Part shown: one piece after another, positions 1 to 6,717 of the stretch
Layout of the letters: every line of letters begins with the position of its first letter
Numbering within the stretch: the first letter of the stretch is position 1
Program-made: the position numbers and the translations under genes
Source: JAWOJF01 sp046481785
GTDB lineage: Bacteria; Bacteroidota; Ignavibacteria; Ignavibacteriales; Ignavibacteriaceae
Length of the DNA: 9,455 nucleotides
Assembly (NCBI GenBank): GCA_046481785.1
Contig: JAWOJF010000187.1
Span: 1-9,455 of the forward strand
Direction: 5' to 3'
The notes under the pieces: generated by a model
Databases searched by the model: none
Seen by the model: the letters and a program-made list of their open reading frames with translations, nothing else
Told to the model about the DNA's origin: nothing

Positions 1-2
1 GC

Positions 3-51
3 CACAATTTGCCTTAATTGTGCATGTCCCGTCCCTTCGGGGGCTAAAGCC
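3..51. repeat. REP-like palindrome pair, left edge
   Basis: CACAATT (3-9) pairs with AATTGTG (16-22). CCCG (28-31) pairs with CGGG (38-41), and this is followed directly by GGCTAAAGCC (42-51). The GGCTAAAGCC core recurs in both orientations in the large palindrome at 189-228, so these are related repeats and not random dyads. Short palindromes of this kind in gene-free DNA resemble REP sequences mobilised by RAYT (IS200-like) transposases. No transposase lies in the window, so the family link is inference. The element may be cut by the window edge. Confidence 0.5.
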
Positions 52-72
52 AAAAATATTTGGAATCCTAAA

Positions 73-92
73 CCACGACATAAATGTCGTGG
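73..92. repeat. Perfect 9-bp palindrome, REP-like
   Basis: CCACGACAT (73-81) and ATGTCGTGG (84-92) are exact reverse complements separated by only two bases. There is no T-run beside it and no gene ends next to it on either strand, so a transcription terminator is unlikely. It is 22 bp to the right of the GGCTAAAGCC copy at 42-51 and about 100 bp left of the large palindrome. It therefore reads as one member of a mixed cluster of REP-like hairpins. Confidence 0.55.
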
Positions 93-188
93 CAATAAAT
101 AAACAGTCTCTTTCAAGGAGAAGACATTTAAATTATTAGTTATGCAACAGACCCTTCAGCCTGGGGGGCACATGAGATAAGATTATCG

Positions 189-228
189 GGCTTTAGCCCT
201 GAATTAGCTTCAGTTCAGGGCTAAAGCC
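189..228. repeat. Perfect 15-bp inverted repeat, REP-like
   Basis: GGCTTTAGCCCTGAA (189-203) pairs exactly with TTCAGGGCTAAAGCC (214-228) around a 10-base loop. The inner sequence repeats the GGCTAAAGCC core found at 42-51. A smaller dyad, GATAA (176-180) with TTATC (183-187), sits just to the left. The minus-strand small ORF ending at 262 would be transcribed toward this hairpin, but no T-tract follows it, so a rho-independent terminator role is weak. I favour a mobile palindromic repeat. Confidence 0.6.
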
Positions 229-261
229 AGTTATGGCTCTTTAGTCTCTTTTATCACGGCC

Positions 262-456
262 TCAAATCTGATTTATTACCGGAGTTACATGACTAACAAG
301 TATCTTCTGAATTCCACTCTGTCCTATCCCATCCTGTTCACCCGGCTGATCATCAAAAGAAAAAATAATCCACACAGTAACTATCACTGCTATTAATATT
401 GCTATTATCAAAAAAATATTTGATTTTGGTTTATCGATTCGTGAATATTCGGCCAT
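262..456 (-). CDS. Possible small single-span membrane protein
   Basis: I do not recognise a family. From the ATG at 456 the frame encodes 64 residues. A polar, basic N-terminus (about residues 1-12) is followed by a strongly hydrophobic stretch (about 13-33), then an acidic and polar tail with DDQPGEQD. That is the layout of a small protein with one membrane helix, probably with its tail outside. The same frame is open to an ATG at 564, giving 100 residues, but the extra 36 are basic with no recognisable pattern. Neither start has a good ribosome binding site. The gene is divergent from the YCII gene at 594. The hydrophobic segment is the only support for its being real. Confidence 0.4.
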   Translation of the reverse strand: MAEYSRIDKPKSNIFLIIAILIAVIVTVWIIFSFDDQPGEQDGIGQSGIQKILVSHVTPVINQI

Positions 457-593
457 TACTGCACCACTTTTTCTATTAAATAAAATATTAATTTCATTTA
501 ATGAAATGCGAACACGCACAATAGCGTGTGATATTTGTTTTTTTGCTCCGTTAGGAGTGAACATTAGTAGAGAATTATATTAAGGAAGTACAA

Positions 594-974
594 ATGAAAA
601 ATCTAACTATTGCTTTGTCATTTTTATTAATTCTGTCTTTCACCTCTTTTGCACAGGAGGAACCGGACTATGAAATGAAAACATACTATATGGTTTTTCT
701 GAAAAAAGGTCAAAACAGATCTCAGGATTCTACTGCTGCGGCTAACTTACAAAAGGGACATATGGATAACATTGAGAGGCTTGCAAAGGAAGGTAAACTT
801 AATGTAGCCGGCCCGTTTCTGGATGATGGTGAATTGCGGGGAATATTTATAATGGATGTTTCATCAAAAGAAGAAGCCGAAGAGCTTGTTAAAACCGATC
901 CCGCAGTAATAGCCGGAAGATTATCTTATGAAATTCATCCCTGGATGACTGCTAAAGGTACGTGTTTTAAATAA
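594..974 (+). CDS. Secreted YCII-domain protein
   Basis: The product is 126 residues. Residues 1-20 form a classic signal peptide: KN near the N-terminus, a hydrophobic core, and a probable cut after SFA-20 before QEEP. The rest matches the small YciI/YCII ferredoxin-like fold: a first strand TYYMVFLKKG (30-39), a helix with His56 in KGHMDNIERLAKEGKL, then VAGPF (71-75), GIFIMDV (83-89) and a helix SSKEEAEELVKTDP. His56 is in the place of the conserved YCII histidine and GPF is typical of the family. The molecular function of most YCII proteins is unknown; export to the periplasm or surface is inferred from the signal peptide. AAGGAAG (582-588) is a good ribosome binding site five bases before the ATG. 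The gene is convergent with the oxidoreductase ending at 1005 and only 30 bp separate the two stops. Confidence 0.85.
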   Translation: MKNLTIALSFLLILSFTSFAQEEPDYEMKTYYMVFLKKGQNRSQDSTAAANLQKGHMDNIERLAKEGKLNVAGPFLDDGELRGIFIMDVSSKEEAEELVKTDPAVIAGRLSYEIHPWMTAKGTCFK

Positions 975-1004
975 GAGCAGAAATAGAACCACATCCGGTA
1001 TGAT

Positions 1005-2006
1005 CTATAAGCGTGCTACTATTCTTCCCCTTACTTTGCCCTGTAATATCAGGTCAATATCATTATTTAATTCTTCAAGGGAGTGTTCCGTGCATATATC
1101 ATTTAACACATCGGGCTTCCAGTCAGATGATAATTTATTCCAGAGATAAAGCCTTAAATCCATTGTGGTTTCGGCGGAGTTAATGCCCAGCAGGTTAATA
1201 CCGCGCAGGATAAACGGATATACTGTAGTTGAAAATTCGGGAGACTGAACCCTGCCGCATGATGCAACAGAGCCGGACATTTTTGTAGAGGCAATTGCGG
1301 TTTCAAGAATATTTCCTCCAACAGTATCAATAACGGCAGCCCATTTACTGCTTATCATTGGCTTATATGAGTGATCGGTTGCTTCCTCCCGTGAAATGAT
1401 GCGTTTGGCGCCAAGCGTAGTTAAATAATTTTTCTCAAACATTTTCCCGGTAGATGCCGCAACATCATATCCATTTTTTGAAAGGATTGCTGCTGCAAGC
1501 GAACCAACTCCCCCGGTTGCACCGGTAACAAGCACCTCACCGTTTTCTTTTTTTAATCCGTTAAGCTCAAGCTTATAAAGAGAAAGTGCGGCTGTAAAAC
1601 CTGCAGTACCGAGTATCATACTCTCTTTTAAATTTAATCCTTCGGGCAGTTTTAAAACCCATTCAGCAGGCACCCTTATATATTCAGCAAAACCCCCCGA
1701 TGTATTCATACCAAGATCGTAGCCGGTTACCAATACTTCATCTCCCTCTTTAAATATTTTATCAGAGGTCTCTTCTATTATACCCGCAGCATCAATACCG
1801 GGTGTATGCGGATACCTTCTTGTTACACCTTTATTGCCTGTTGCAGATAATGCATCTTTATAATTTAATGCGGTGTATTTTACTTTGATCAATACACTTC
1901 CAGCAGGCAGTTCTGAAATATTTTTTAAAGAAACTGAACGGATGAATTTTCCTTTAACTTCATCAGATTCTTTTACTATTATTGCTTTAAACTGTTTATC
2001 GTTCAT
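1005..2006 (-). CDS. yhdH: YhdH/AcuI-type NADPH quinone/acrylyl-CoA oxidoreductase
   Basis: This 333-residue protein has the length and order of a zinc-independent medium-chain dehydrogenase/reductase of the YhdH/YhfP/AcuI group. The N-terminal catalytic GroES-like part contains ALNYKDALSATG (46-57) and RYPHTPGIDAAG (64-75), the subgroup signature. GDEVLVTGYDLGMNTSGGFAEY (about 88-109) follows. The dinucleotide-binding fold begins at VLVTGATGGVGS (158-169), a glycine-rich loop of the NAD(P)H-binding kind. No zinc-ligand set is visible. Family members reduce acrylyl-CoA or quinone-like substrates with NADPH in the cytoplasm; the exact substrate here cannot be read from sequence. It lies 6 bp downstream of the flavoprotein gene and is probably cotranscribed with it. 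The ATG at 2006 has no clear Shine-Dalgarno sequence. Confidence 0.9.
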   Translation of the reverse strand: MNDKQFKAIIVKESDEVKGKFIRSVSLKNISELPAGSVLIKVKYTALNYKDALSATGNKGVTRRYPHTPGIDAAGIIEETSDKIFKEGDEVLVTGYDLGMNTSGGFAEYIRVPAEWVLKLPEGLNLKESMILGTAGFTAALSLYKLELNGLKKENGEVLVTGATGGVGSLAAAILSKNGYDVAASTGKMFEKNYLTTLGAKRIISREEATDHSYKPMISSKWAAVIDTVGGNILETAIASTKMSGSVASCGRVQSPEFSTTVYPFILRGINLLGINSAETTMDLRLYLWNKLSSDWKPDVLNDICTEHSLEELNNDIDLILQGKVRGRIVARL

Positions 2007-2012
2007 TTTATT

Positions 2013-3260
2013 TTATATGTTAGTTTTATAAGGTGTGTCTTCATTGTTTTGCTTACCCATTGCATTAGCGGCTATCCACGCTGTAGTCCATGCCGACTGA
2101 AAATTAAAGCCGCCTGTTACCGCATCAATATCAAGAACTTCGCCGGCAAAAAATAATCCCTTATGAATTTTACTCTGCATTGTTTTAAAATCAACTTCTT
2201 TAAGATTTACTCCGCCGCATGTAACAAACTCTTCCTTAAATGTACTTTTCCCCGAAACTAAAAATTTCCCTGAGGTTAACTCAGCCGTAAATGCATTAAT
2301 TATAAACTTCGAAACGCCGTTCCACTTTAATTCAGGATTAATACCTGAATATTCCGCCAGCCTTTCCCACAGTCTTACCGGAAGATTAAAAAGAGGATTT
2401 GCCTGAACCGATTTATTTAAATTAGATTGTTTGTAGTCTGACAGGTAATTTCTAATCTGCTCAGGATTTTTGTTTATCCAATTAATAATCAGATCAAACT
2501 TATAATTTTTATGAAATAAATCCCGTGCGCCCCATGCCGATAATTTTAATATAACCGGTCCGCTTACCCCCCAATGAGTAATAAGAATATCTCCTGTTGA
2601 TTTCAATAATGAATTATCAATTTTAACTTCTGCATTCTTGAGAGAAATTCCCTCAAGGCCCTTAATCCTTTCGTCCTTTATATTAAACGTAAACAGTGAA
2701 GGCACGGGGGGTTCAATTTTATGTCCCATCCTGCCGAGCAGCTTCCACATATATTCATTACTTCCTGCAGCAATAAGCAGCTTATCGGCACTCATATTTT
2801 GTTCAGCAGTTTCAACTAACCACTTACCCGAATCATCCGGCGAAATGTTTTTTACATTAATACCTGTTAAAACTTTTATACCAGCTTTGCCGGCAGAGGA
2901 GATAAGGCAGTTAACAATAGTTTGTGAATCATCAGTAACCGGAAATATTCTTCCATCGGCTTCAGACTTTAATTTTATACCCCTGTTCTCAAACCAGCTT
3001 ATAGTATCCGTTGAGGTAAACCGGTGAAAAGCTCCTTTTAACTCTTTTGCACCGCGTGGATAAAATTTGGTTAGTTCATCAGGCTGCGATATAATATTTG
3101 TAACATTACATCTCCCACCGCCTGAAATTTTAACCTTGCTTAAAATTTTATTGGTTTTTTCAAGGATTAAAATATTATTCCCGGGGTACTTTTCAGCAAA
3201 ATTTATTGCTGCAAAATAACCCGCCGCGCCGCCGCCTATTATTACAACTGCCTGGTTCAA
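2013..3260 (-). CDS. HI0933/BaiN-family FAD-dependent oxidoreductase
   Basis: The 415-residue product matches the HI0933 (YhiN/BaiN) flavoprotein family in length and motifs. Residues 5-16 hold the FAD-binding loop VVIIGGGAAGYF. ILSKVKISGGGRCNVTN (about 39-55) is the family hallmark. TCGGV (about 345) and FFAGEVLDIDAVTGGFNFQSAW (about 370-391) form the C-terminal FAD-contacting segment. Relatives are annotated as aminoacetone oxidase-like, or as BaiN in bile-acid work; the true substrate of most is unknown. The predicted start is TTG at 3260, four residues before the first beta strand, because no in-frame ATG lies just upstream and the family begins here. No ribosome binding site is visible. 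It is the first gene of a two-gene operon with the YhdH-type gene. Confidence 0.92.
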   Translation of the reverse strand: MNQAVVIIGGGAAGYFAAINFAEKYPGNNILILEKTNKILSKVKISGGGRCNVTNIISQPDELTKFYPRGAKELKGAFHRFTSTDTISWFENRGIKLKSEADGRIFPVTDDSQTIVNCLISSAGKAGIKVLTGINVKNISPDDSGKWLVETAEQNMSADKLLIAAGSNEYMWKLLGRMGHKIEPPVPSLFTFNIKDERIKGLEGISLKNAEVKIDNSLLKSTGDILITHWGVSGPVILKLSAWGARDLFHKNYKFDLIINWINKNPEQIRNYLSDYKQSNLNKSVQANPLFNLPVRLWERLAEYSGINPELKWNGVSKFIINAFTAELTSGKFLVSGKSTFKEEFVTCGGVNLKEVDFKTMQSKIHKGLFFAGEVLDIDAVTGGFNFQSAWTTAWIAANAMGKQNNEDTPYKTNI

Positions 3261-3662
3261 TATGTTATAAAAAATGTTTTTTAATTGTTGAATTGAAATT
3301 TAGCAAAAAGTGCTGCACAACTCGAGTGAATAATAAAATAATCATTGTCATCACATACGGAGAGAATGTGTTAAAATTTCTGATGTAAAGCGATTCGCTG
3401 AATCTCCGCAGATAAAACAGAAAAGCTCGAATATGCTAAAATTATGCAATTTCGAGCTTTTTTTATTTATTATGTCCACAGTTATACCGCCTATACAGCC
3501 TATTTGAGCACCAAATGGGCAGAAAAACTCTCCGCAAATTACTTGCATATGTTACAACTGCCCGGATGGTAGTAACTTCTGACCACCCTTTAATTCCAAG
3601 CAATTTTTTGAAGTATTACATAAAACAGATCAGAATGATTTACCTGCTTCAATTCCAAAACT
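3261..3662. other. Gene-free gap with dyads
   Basis: No convincing gene lies between the flavoprotein start and the response-regulator stop. The left end must hold the flavoprotein promoter on the minus strand, but I cannot place it. CGGAGA (3358-3363) pairs with TCTCCG (3403-3408) across 39 bases, with a smaller dyad GATTC (3392-3396)/GAATC (3400-3404) inside. A strong terminator-like hairpin follows at 3422-3464. TCTCCGCA occurs at 3403-3410 and again at 3529-3536. A 65-codon minus frame (3351-3548) resembles no family and would be translated through the hairpin, so I do not call it. Confidence 0.6.
3422..3464 (+). terminator. Strong hairpin terminator, T-run on plus strand
   Basis: AAAGCTCGAA (3422-3431) and TTCGAGCTTT (3451-3460) are exact complements around a 19-base loop, with seven T on the plus strand from 3458. 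The minus-strand side is also T-rich (TTTTCTGTTTT), so it could end the kinase/regulator transcript arriving from the right. The better T-run faces a plus-strand transcript, yet no plus-strand gene lies upstream. A bidirectional terminator is the simplest reading. Confidence 0.75.
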
Positions 3663-4412
3663 CTATAGAGCGTACCAGTTTTTAAATTCAGATGCCCTGT
3701 TTTTGCTTACATATATTTTTTCGGGTGTACTTACAATAAGGTTAATTAACAACCGGCTGTCAAACCAGATAGTTATATCTTTCATTGCATTTTTAGACAG
3801 GATAAATTGTCGGTTAGCTCTTATAAAACATGCAGGATCAAGATTATTAATAATTGAATCAAGGGATTTTTCAATTTTATAATTTACCTGTTCAGATGTT
3901 AATACTTCTGTTGAACCGCTGGTGTTATAAAAATAAGCAATATTGTCAGTTTTAACCGATAATATTTTATCTTTGACCGGTACCAAAATTCTTTGTGTAT
4001 ACTCTTTTGGTTTATAAAGAATATCAAACTTATTGATTATTTTTTGAAGCGCCAGTTGGTTTATACGATTATATTTCTCTATCGCTTTCCTGGTATTTTC
4101 CAGCGTAATAGGCTTCAGCAGATAGTCTATACTGTTTACCCGGAACGCATCAATCGCAAATTCATCGTAAGCCGTTGTAAAAATTACAGGGGCTTCAATA
4201 TTTACACACTCAAATATATTAAAGGAAGATCCATCGGCCAGTTGAATATCCATAAATATGAGGTCTGGTGCCGGGTGGCTTCTAAGCCAAAGAACGCTTT
4301 CTGTAACTGTATCAAAATTGCCAAGTATTTCAATACAAGGATCGATTTGATTTAGAATCTGCTTCATATTATTATTTGCAGCTATTTCATCTTCAATTAT
4401 TATAACTTTCAT
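3663..4412 (-). CDS. LytR/AlgR-family response regulator (receiver plus LytTR)
   Basis: The 249-residue protein begins with a CheY-like receiver (1 to about 120): acidic pocket E7-D8-E9, phosphoacceptor Asp55 in DLIFMDIQL, Thr80 in FTTAYDEFAIDAF, and Lys100 in YLLKPIT. A linker follows. The second half (about 140-249) is a LytTR DNA-binding domain, with ILVPVKDKILSV, then IAYFYNTSGSTEVLT, and FIRANRQFILSKNAM, which matches the core of that domain. LytTR proteins bind pairs of direct repeats about 21 bp apart. It is translationally coupled to the kinase upstream through an ATGA overlap (4409-4412), a standard two-component arrangement. Direct repeats of the expected kind lie ahead of the operon at 5535-5568. 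Confidence 0.95.
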   Translation of the reverse strand: MKVIIIEDEIAANNNMKQILNQIDPCIEILGNFDTVTESVLWLRSHPAPDLIFMDIQLADGSSFNIFECVNIEAPVIFTTAYDEFAIDAFRVNSIDYLLKPITLENTRKAIEKYNRINQLALQKIINKFDILYKPKEYTQRILVPVKDKILSVKTDNIAYFYNTSGSTEVLTSEQVNYKIEKSLDSIINNLDPACFIRANRQFILSKNAMKDITIWFDSRLLINLIVSTPEKIYVSKNRASEFKNWYAL

Positions 4413-5470
4413 TTTTTTACCGGGATTAAGGGTAGATAAACTGAAAATTCATCAATGGTTTTTATAATCCTTACCTCCCTGTTCACAAGTATCTCATACC
4501 TGTTATTTAAATTTTTTAATCCTGTTCCATCAGAAATAACTGAGTCAATTTTCTGCTTAATCTTGTTTGTAATGACCAATTCTCCATCATTCAAATAAAT
4601 ACGTATAAGCAAAGGGTTCCTGCTGCTTATTTCATTATGTTTTACAACGTTTTCAACAACAGGCAACAGGGAAAGAACAGGCAGTTGGTATGTATAGCTG
4701 CTTTCGTTTATTTGGCAGTCAAAACTCAGCCTATCCCCAAATTTAATTGAAAGCATATATTTATACTTTTCCAGGAAATCAAGCTCATCCTTCAGATTAA
4801 CAAGGCTTTTTGTTTCGCTTTGCAAAATATAACGGAAAACATTTGAAAGGTGCGAAAGATATGCCAGTGAACTTTCCTTCTTATCTTCATTTATTAATGA
4901 ATGAAGTGAATTAAGGGCATTAAAAAAGAAGTGAGGATTAATTTGATTGCTTAAGGCGGTAAGTCTGCTTTGTAATGATTCTGATCTTAGTTTTTCAAGG
5001 GACTTCTCTACCTCTATTTTTTTCATATAAAGGTTATAAATTAATCCGCCAATGAATACAAAACATAACATGACAAAAGACTTTATTCCAAGGAATATTA
5101 GGTTTTCATTGTGGCCGGAATCATGCTGATATTCAGGCTCGTCCAATCTGTAATACTCATCCGGGATATCCGTGCCAATAAAAATCGCAGCTAAACCGTA
5201 AAATATTAAGGTTACTGTAAGGCTGGCTAAGAACAATCTTATCTTTCTCTCTTTTCCCTTCCATACCAGGTTAAGCCATACCAAACAAAATATAAATATA
5301 AATGAATATACACTGATTATTATAGTATTAATTATAACCGGCTGTATTTTTTCATGGCCATAGACATTGTAAAAGTAAATACTATGGCTGATATCTTTAA
5401 GTGAAAATACTATTCCCAGTGTTATAGTTGCGGCCAGCATCAGAGATAATTTTATGACATTGCTTTTCAT
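4409..5470 (-). CDS. LytS-type membrane sensor histidine kinase (His_kinase family)
   Basis: Taken from the ATG at 5470, the product has 353 residues. Four hydrophobic segments (about 8-24, 47-69, 79-99, 126-148) make a membrane sensor without a recognisable ligand domain; segments 3 and 4 are joined by an acidic, His-containing loop (100-123). A short coiled linker leads to the His_kinase domain with INPHFFFNALNSL, His180 being the predicted phosphorylation site. An HATPase region follows with N274 in LLPVVENVVKHN and a glycine box DGTGLKNLNNR (314-324). The frame opens further to a TTG at 5497, but that codon overlaps a TATAAT promoter box, so the ATG is preferred. The kinase presumably phosphorylates the regulator encoded directly downstream. 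Confidence 0.93.
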   Translation of the reverse strand: MKSNVIKLSLMLAATITLGIVFSLKDISHSIYFYNVYGHEKIQPVIINTIIISVYSFIFIFCLVWLNLVWKGKERKIRLFLASLTVTLIFYGLAAIFIGTDIPDEYYRLDEPEYQHDSGHNENLIFLGIKSFVMLCFVFIGGLIYNLYMKKIEVEKSLEKLRSESLQSRLTALSNQINPHFFFNALNSLHSLINEDKKESSLAYLSHLSNVFRYILQSETKSLVNLKDELDFLEKYKYMLSIKFGDRLSFDCQINESSYTYQLPVLSLLPVVENVVKHNEISSRNPLLIRIYLNDGELVITNKIKQKIDSVISDGTGLKNLNNRYEILVNREVRIIKTIDEFSVYLPLIPVKK

Positions 5471-5496
5471 ATTGCAGCATAAATTAATGGCAGGCA

Positions 5497-5502
5497 ATTA
5501 TA
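5497..5502 (-). promoter_or_regulatory. TATAAT -10 box for kinase operon
   Basis: Read on the minus strand, 5502-5497 is a perfect TATAAT, 26 bases before the kinase ATG. Seventeen bases further upstream the hexamer is TGGTTT (5525-5520), a poor -35. A perfect -10 with a weak -35 is usual for activator-dependent promoters, and the direct repeats at 5535-5568 begin only about 10 bp upstream. Bacteroidota often use a different -7 motif, so the assignment depends on the true host. Confidence 0.5.
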
Positions 5503-5534
5503 CCCAATTGAGCACAAATAAACCAGATAAAGCC

Positions 5535-5568
5535 TTTCGTTTTTAACCTCCTGTTTTTCGTTTTCAAC
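5535..5568. promoter_or_regulatory. Tandem direct repeats, probable LytTR operator
   Basis: TTTCGTTTTTAAC (5535-5547) and TTTCGTTTTCAAC (5556-5568) match at 12 of 13 positions and are offset by 21 bp, two helical turns. LytTR regulators such as AgrA bind two roughly 9-bp repeats at this spacing, often with a CGTT/AGTT-like core. The site lies between the kinase operon and the divergent DUF4405 gene, just upstream of the TATAAT at 5502-5497. CCTGTT (5550-5555) and AACAGG (5566-5571) also form a dyad over the second copy, so another regulator could use part of the site. The repeat is seen; its protein partner is inferred. Confidence 0.6.
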
Positions 5569-5653
5569 AGGAAGTCTACAAAACAGGGAAAACTGGTATT
5601 AAGTTTAGGCCGTGATTATTCGTAAAATATTTTCTTAAGGGAGCATTTTAGAC

Positions 5654-6115
5654 ATGGACAAAAGAAAAAAACTTTTAACATTTGATATCTTATTAATTCC
5701 GGGATTTTTAACAACTGCTATATCAGGATTAAATCTACACGTTGCCAATAAAGGATTTAACAGCATCATTTGTGGTATAAGTCTTCATGGATGGACGATT
5801 ATTCATGTAAGTGCTGCATTATTATTCCTTGCCATAAGCGGTATGCATATTTATCAGCACTGGGGATGGTTTAAGCAGTTATTTATATCAGCAAAAAATA
5901 AAAGCAGAATAACAATAACTACTGCTATAATATTCCTTTTGGTTGTTTTAACCGGGTTAATTAGTATGATGTTTGAAGACTCGCATATAGGGCTGCTTCA
6001 TTCCAAGCTGGGAGAACTTTTAATAATTGTTGGCATTATGCATCTAATAAGCAGATTCAAATCATTAATTAAATTATTTAAGCGCAGGACAAATGTAATA
6101 AATGAGGTTCAATAA
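5654..6115 (+). CDS. DUF4405 four-helix membrane protein, histidine-rich
   Basis: The product has 153 residues and four hydrophobic segments (about 10-28, 46-66, 88-106, 118-134), the usual form of DUF4405 proteins. These resemble cytochrome b-type bundles. Histidines sit at H45, H51, H65 and H69 around helix 2 (SLHGWTIIHVSAALLF and GMHIYQHWGWF), and at H111, H116 and H130 around helix 4. HGWTIIH and MHIYQHWGWF are the recognisable family segments. Haem ligation by some of these histidines is plausible but unproven. AAGGGAG (5637-5643) lies 10 bases before the ATG. A TAAAAT at 5623-5628 could be a -10 box. The gene is divergent from the LytS/LytR operon and shares its regulatory region. Confidence 0.85.
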   Translation: MDKRKKLLTFDILLIPGFLTTAISGLNLHVANKGFNSIICGISLHGWTIIHVSAALLFLAISGMHIYQHWGWFKQLFISAKNKSRITITTAIIFLLVVLTGLISMMFEDSHIGLLHSKLGELLIIVGIMHLISRFKSLIKLFKRRTNVINEVQ

Positions 6116-6155
6116 TTATGAATTTAAATAATCTAAATATTATGGTGGAATTATT

Positions 6156-6287
6156 ATGAAAAGGTTAAAAAAAATTGGGAATACTTTATTTCTTTTATTC
6201 CTGTACATATCAGTGGGAAAGTTAATTAAGGTAGTTTTCCTGAATATGAAAAATTGTACCAGAATTGATTCTGTAATAGAGAATTAA
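6156..6287 (+). CDS. Possible 43-residue membrane peptide
   Basis: No family is recognised. The frame begins MKRLKKIGNT, a positively charged N-terminus, then LFLLFLYISV, a short hydrophobic span, and ends with a mixed tail NMKNCTRIDSVIEN. GGTGG (6144-6148) is a possible ribosome binding site seven bases before the ATG. A 13-codon frame (6118-6159) starts two bases after the DUF4405 stop and overlaps this ATG as ATGA, so ribosomes could pass from DUF4405 through both. The tail shows no conserved features. It may be a real small membrane protein or chance A+T-rich sequence. Confidence 0.3.
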   Translation: MKRLKKIGNTLFLLFLYISVGKLIKVVFLNMKNCTRIDSVIEN

Positions 6288-6717
6288 CAGTACTAATTGA
6301 AAACATAATACCGAAGTACATATATACGAATATGATTATGTAGGAACTTGATTCATCATTTTTACTTTAGAAGATGACTATGATTTATAATTCCTTGAAC
6401 AGAACAAATAGCTAAAACTCATGGTCACACTTTGGTCATCTCCTTGCCAAAAGCTGCTAATTTAATTTATTTTAGCAGCTTTTTTGTTTATGCAACGAAT
6501 CCCTGAATCGCTCATGTAGTTTAACGAATACTCTAAGTTTTGCGCAATAACAGAAAGTGAAACAGCGTTTCGCTCTAAAATTTTCACAAAATATTTATAT
6601 GTGCTATCATTAACATCATATATTTCTTCACCCCGATAGCCGGAAAAGAATTTTTAAATTATATTTGTTTTGCTCATCTCATTTTTTTACAATGCGATTT
6701 AAAATTTACAGAGGATT
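6288..6717. other. Gene-free gap before deaminase gene
   Basis: Apart from the terminator at 6449-6487, I see no supported gene here. TGGTCA occurs at 6422-6427 and 6433-6438, 11 bp apart. About 230 bases between the terminator and the deaminase ATG must include its promoter and leader; I cannot place a promoter or recognise a riboswitch. A minus-strand frame of 63 codons (6653-6462) has a protein-like composition but lacks a start near its beginning. Confidence 0.5.
6449..6487 (+). terminator. Rho-independent terminator
   Basis: AAAAGCTGCTAA (6449-6460) pairs perfectly with TTAGCAGCTTTT (6472-6483) around an 11-base loop, and the plus strand continues with T to 6485. It is oriented to end transcripts of the DUF4405 gene and any small ORF after it, and it separates them from the deaminase gene. 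Confidence 0.85.

Noticed and set aside
1..260. CRISPR array
   Set aside because: The palindromes differ in length and spacing and there are no regular spacers between identical repeats.
2638..3027. 129-codon plus-strand frame
   Set aside because: It lies wholly antisense to the well-supported HI0933-family gene and has no independent support.
3389..3410. Possible tRNA-Ser 3' fragment (attachment-site relic)
   Set aside because: The TCTCCGC end resembles a tRNA acceptor arm, but there is no GTTCRANNC T-loop and no other arm, so I do not call a tRNA fragment.
3351..3548. 65-codon minus-strand frame
   Set aside because: It reads straight through the perfect hairpin at 3422-3460, has no ribosome binding site and resembles no protein family.
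3993..4355. 120-codon plus-strand frame
   Set aside because: It is antisense to the receiver domain of the response regulator; the composition is a by-product of that gene.
5495..5497. TTG at 5497 as kinase start
   Set aside because: It overlaps the TATAAT promoter box and adds nine residues with no signal or family match; the ATG at 5470 fits better.
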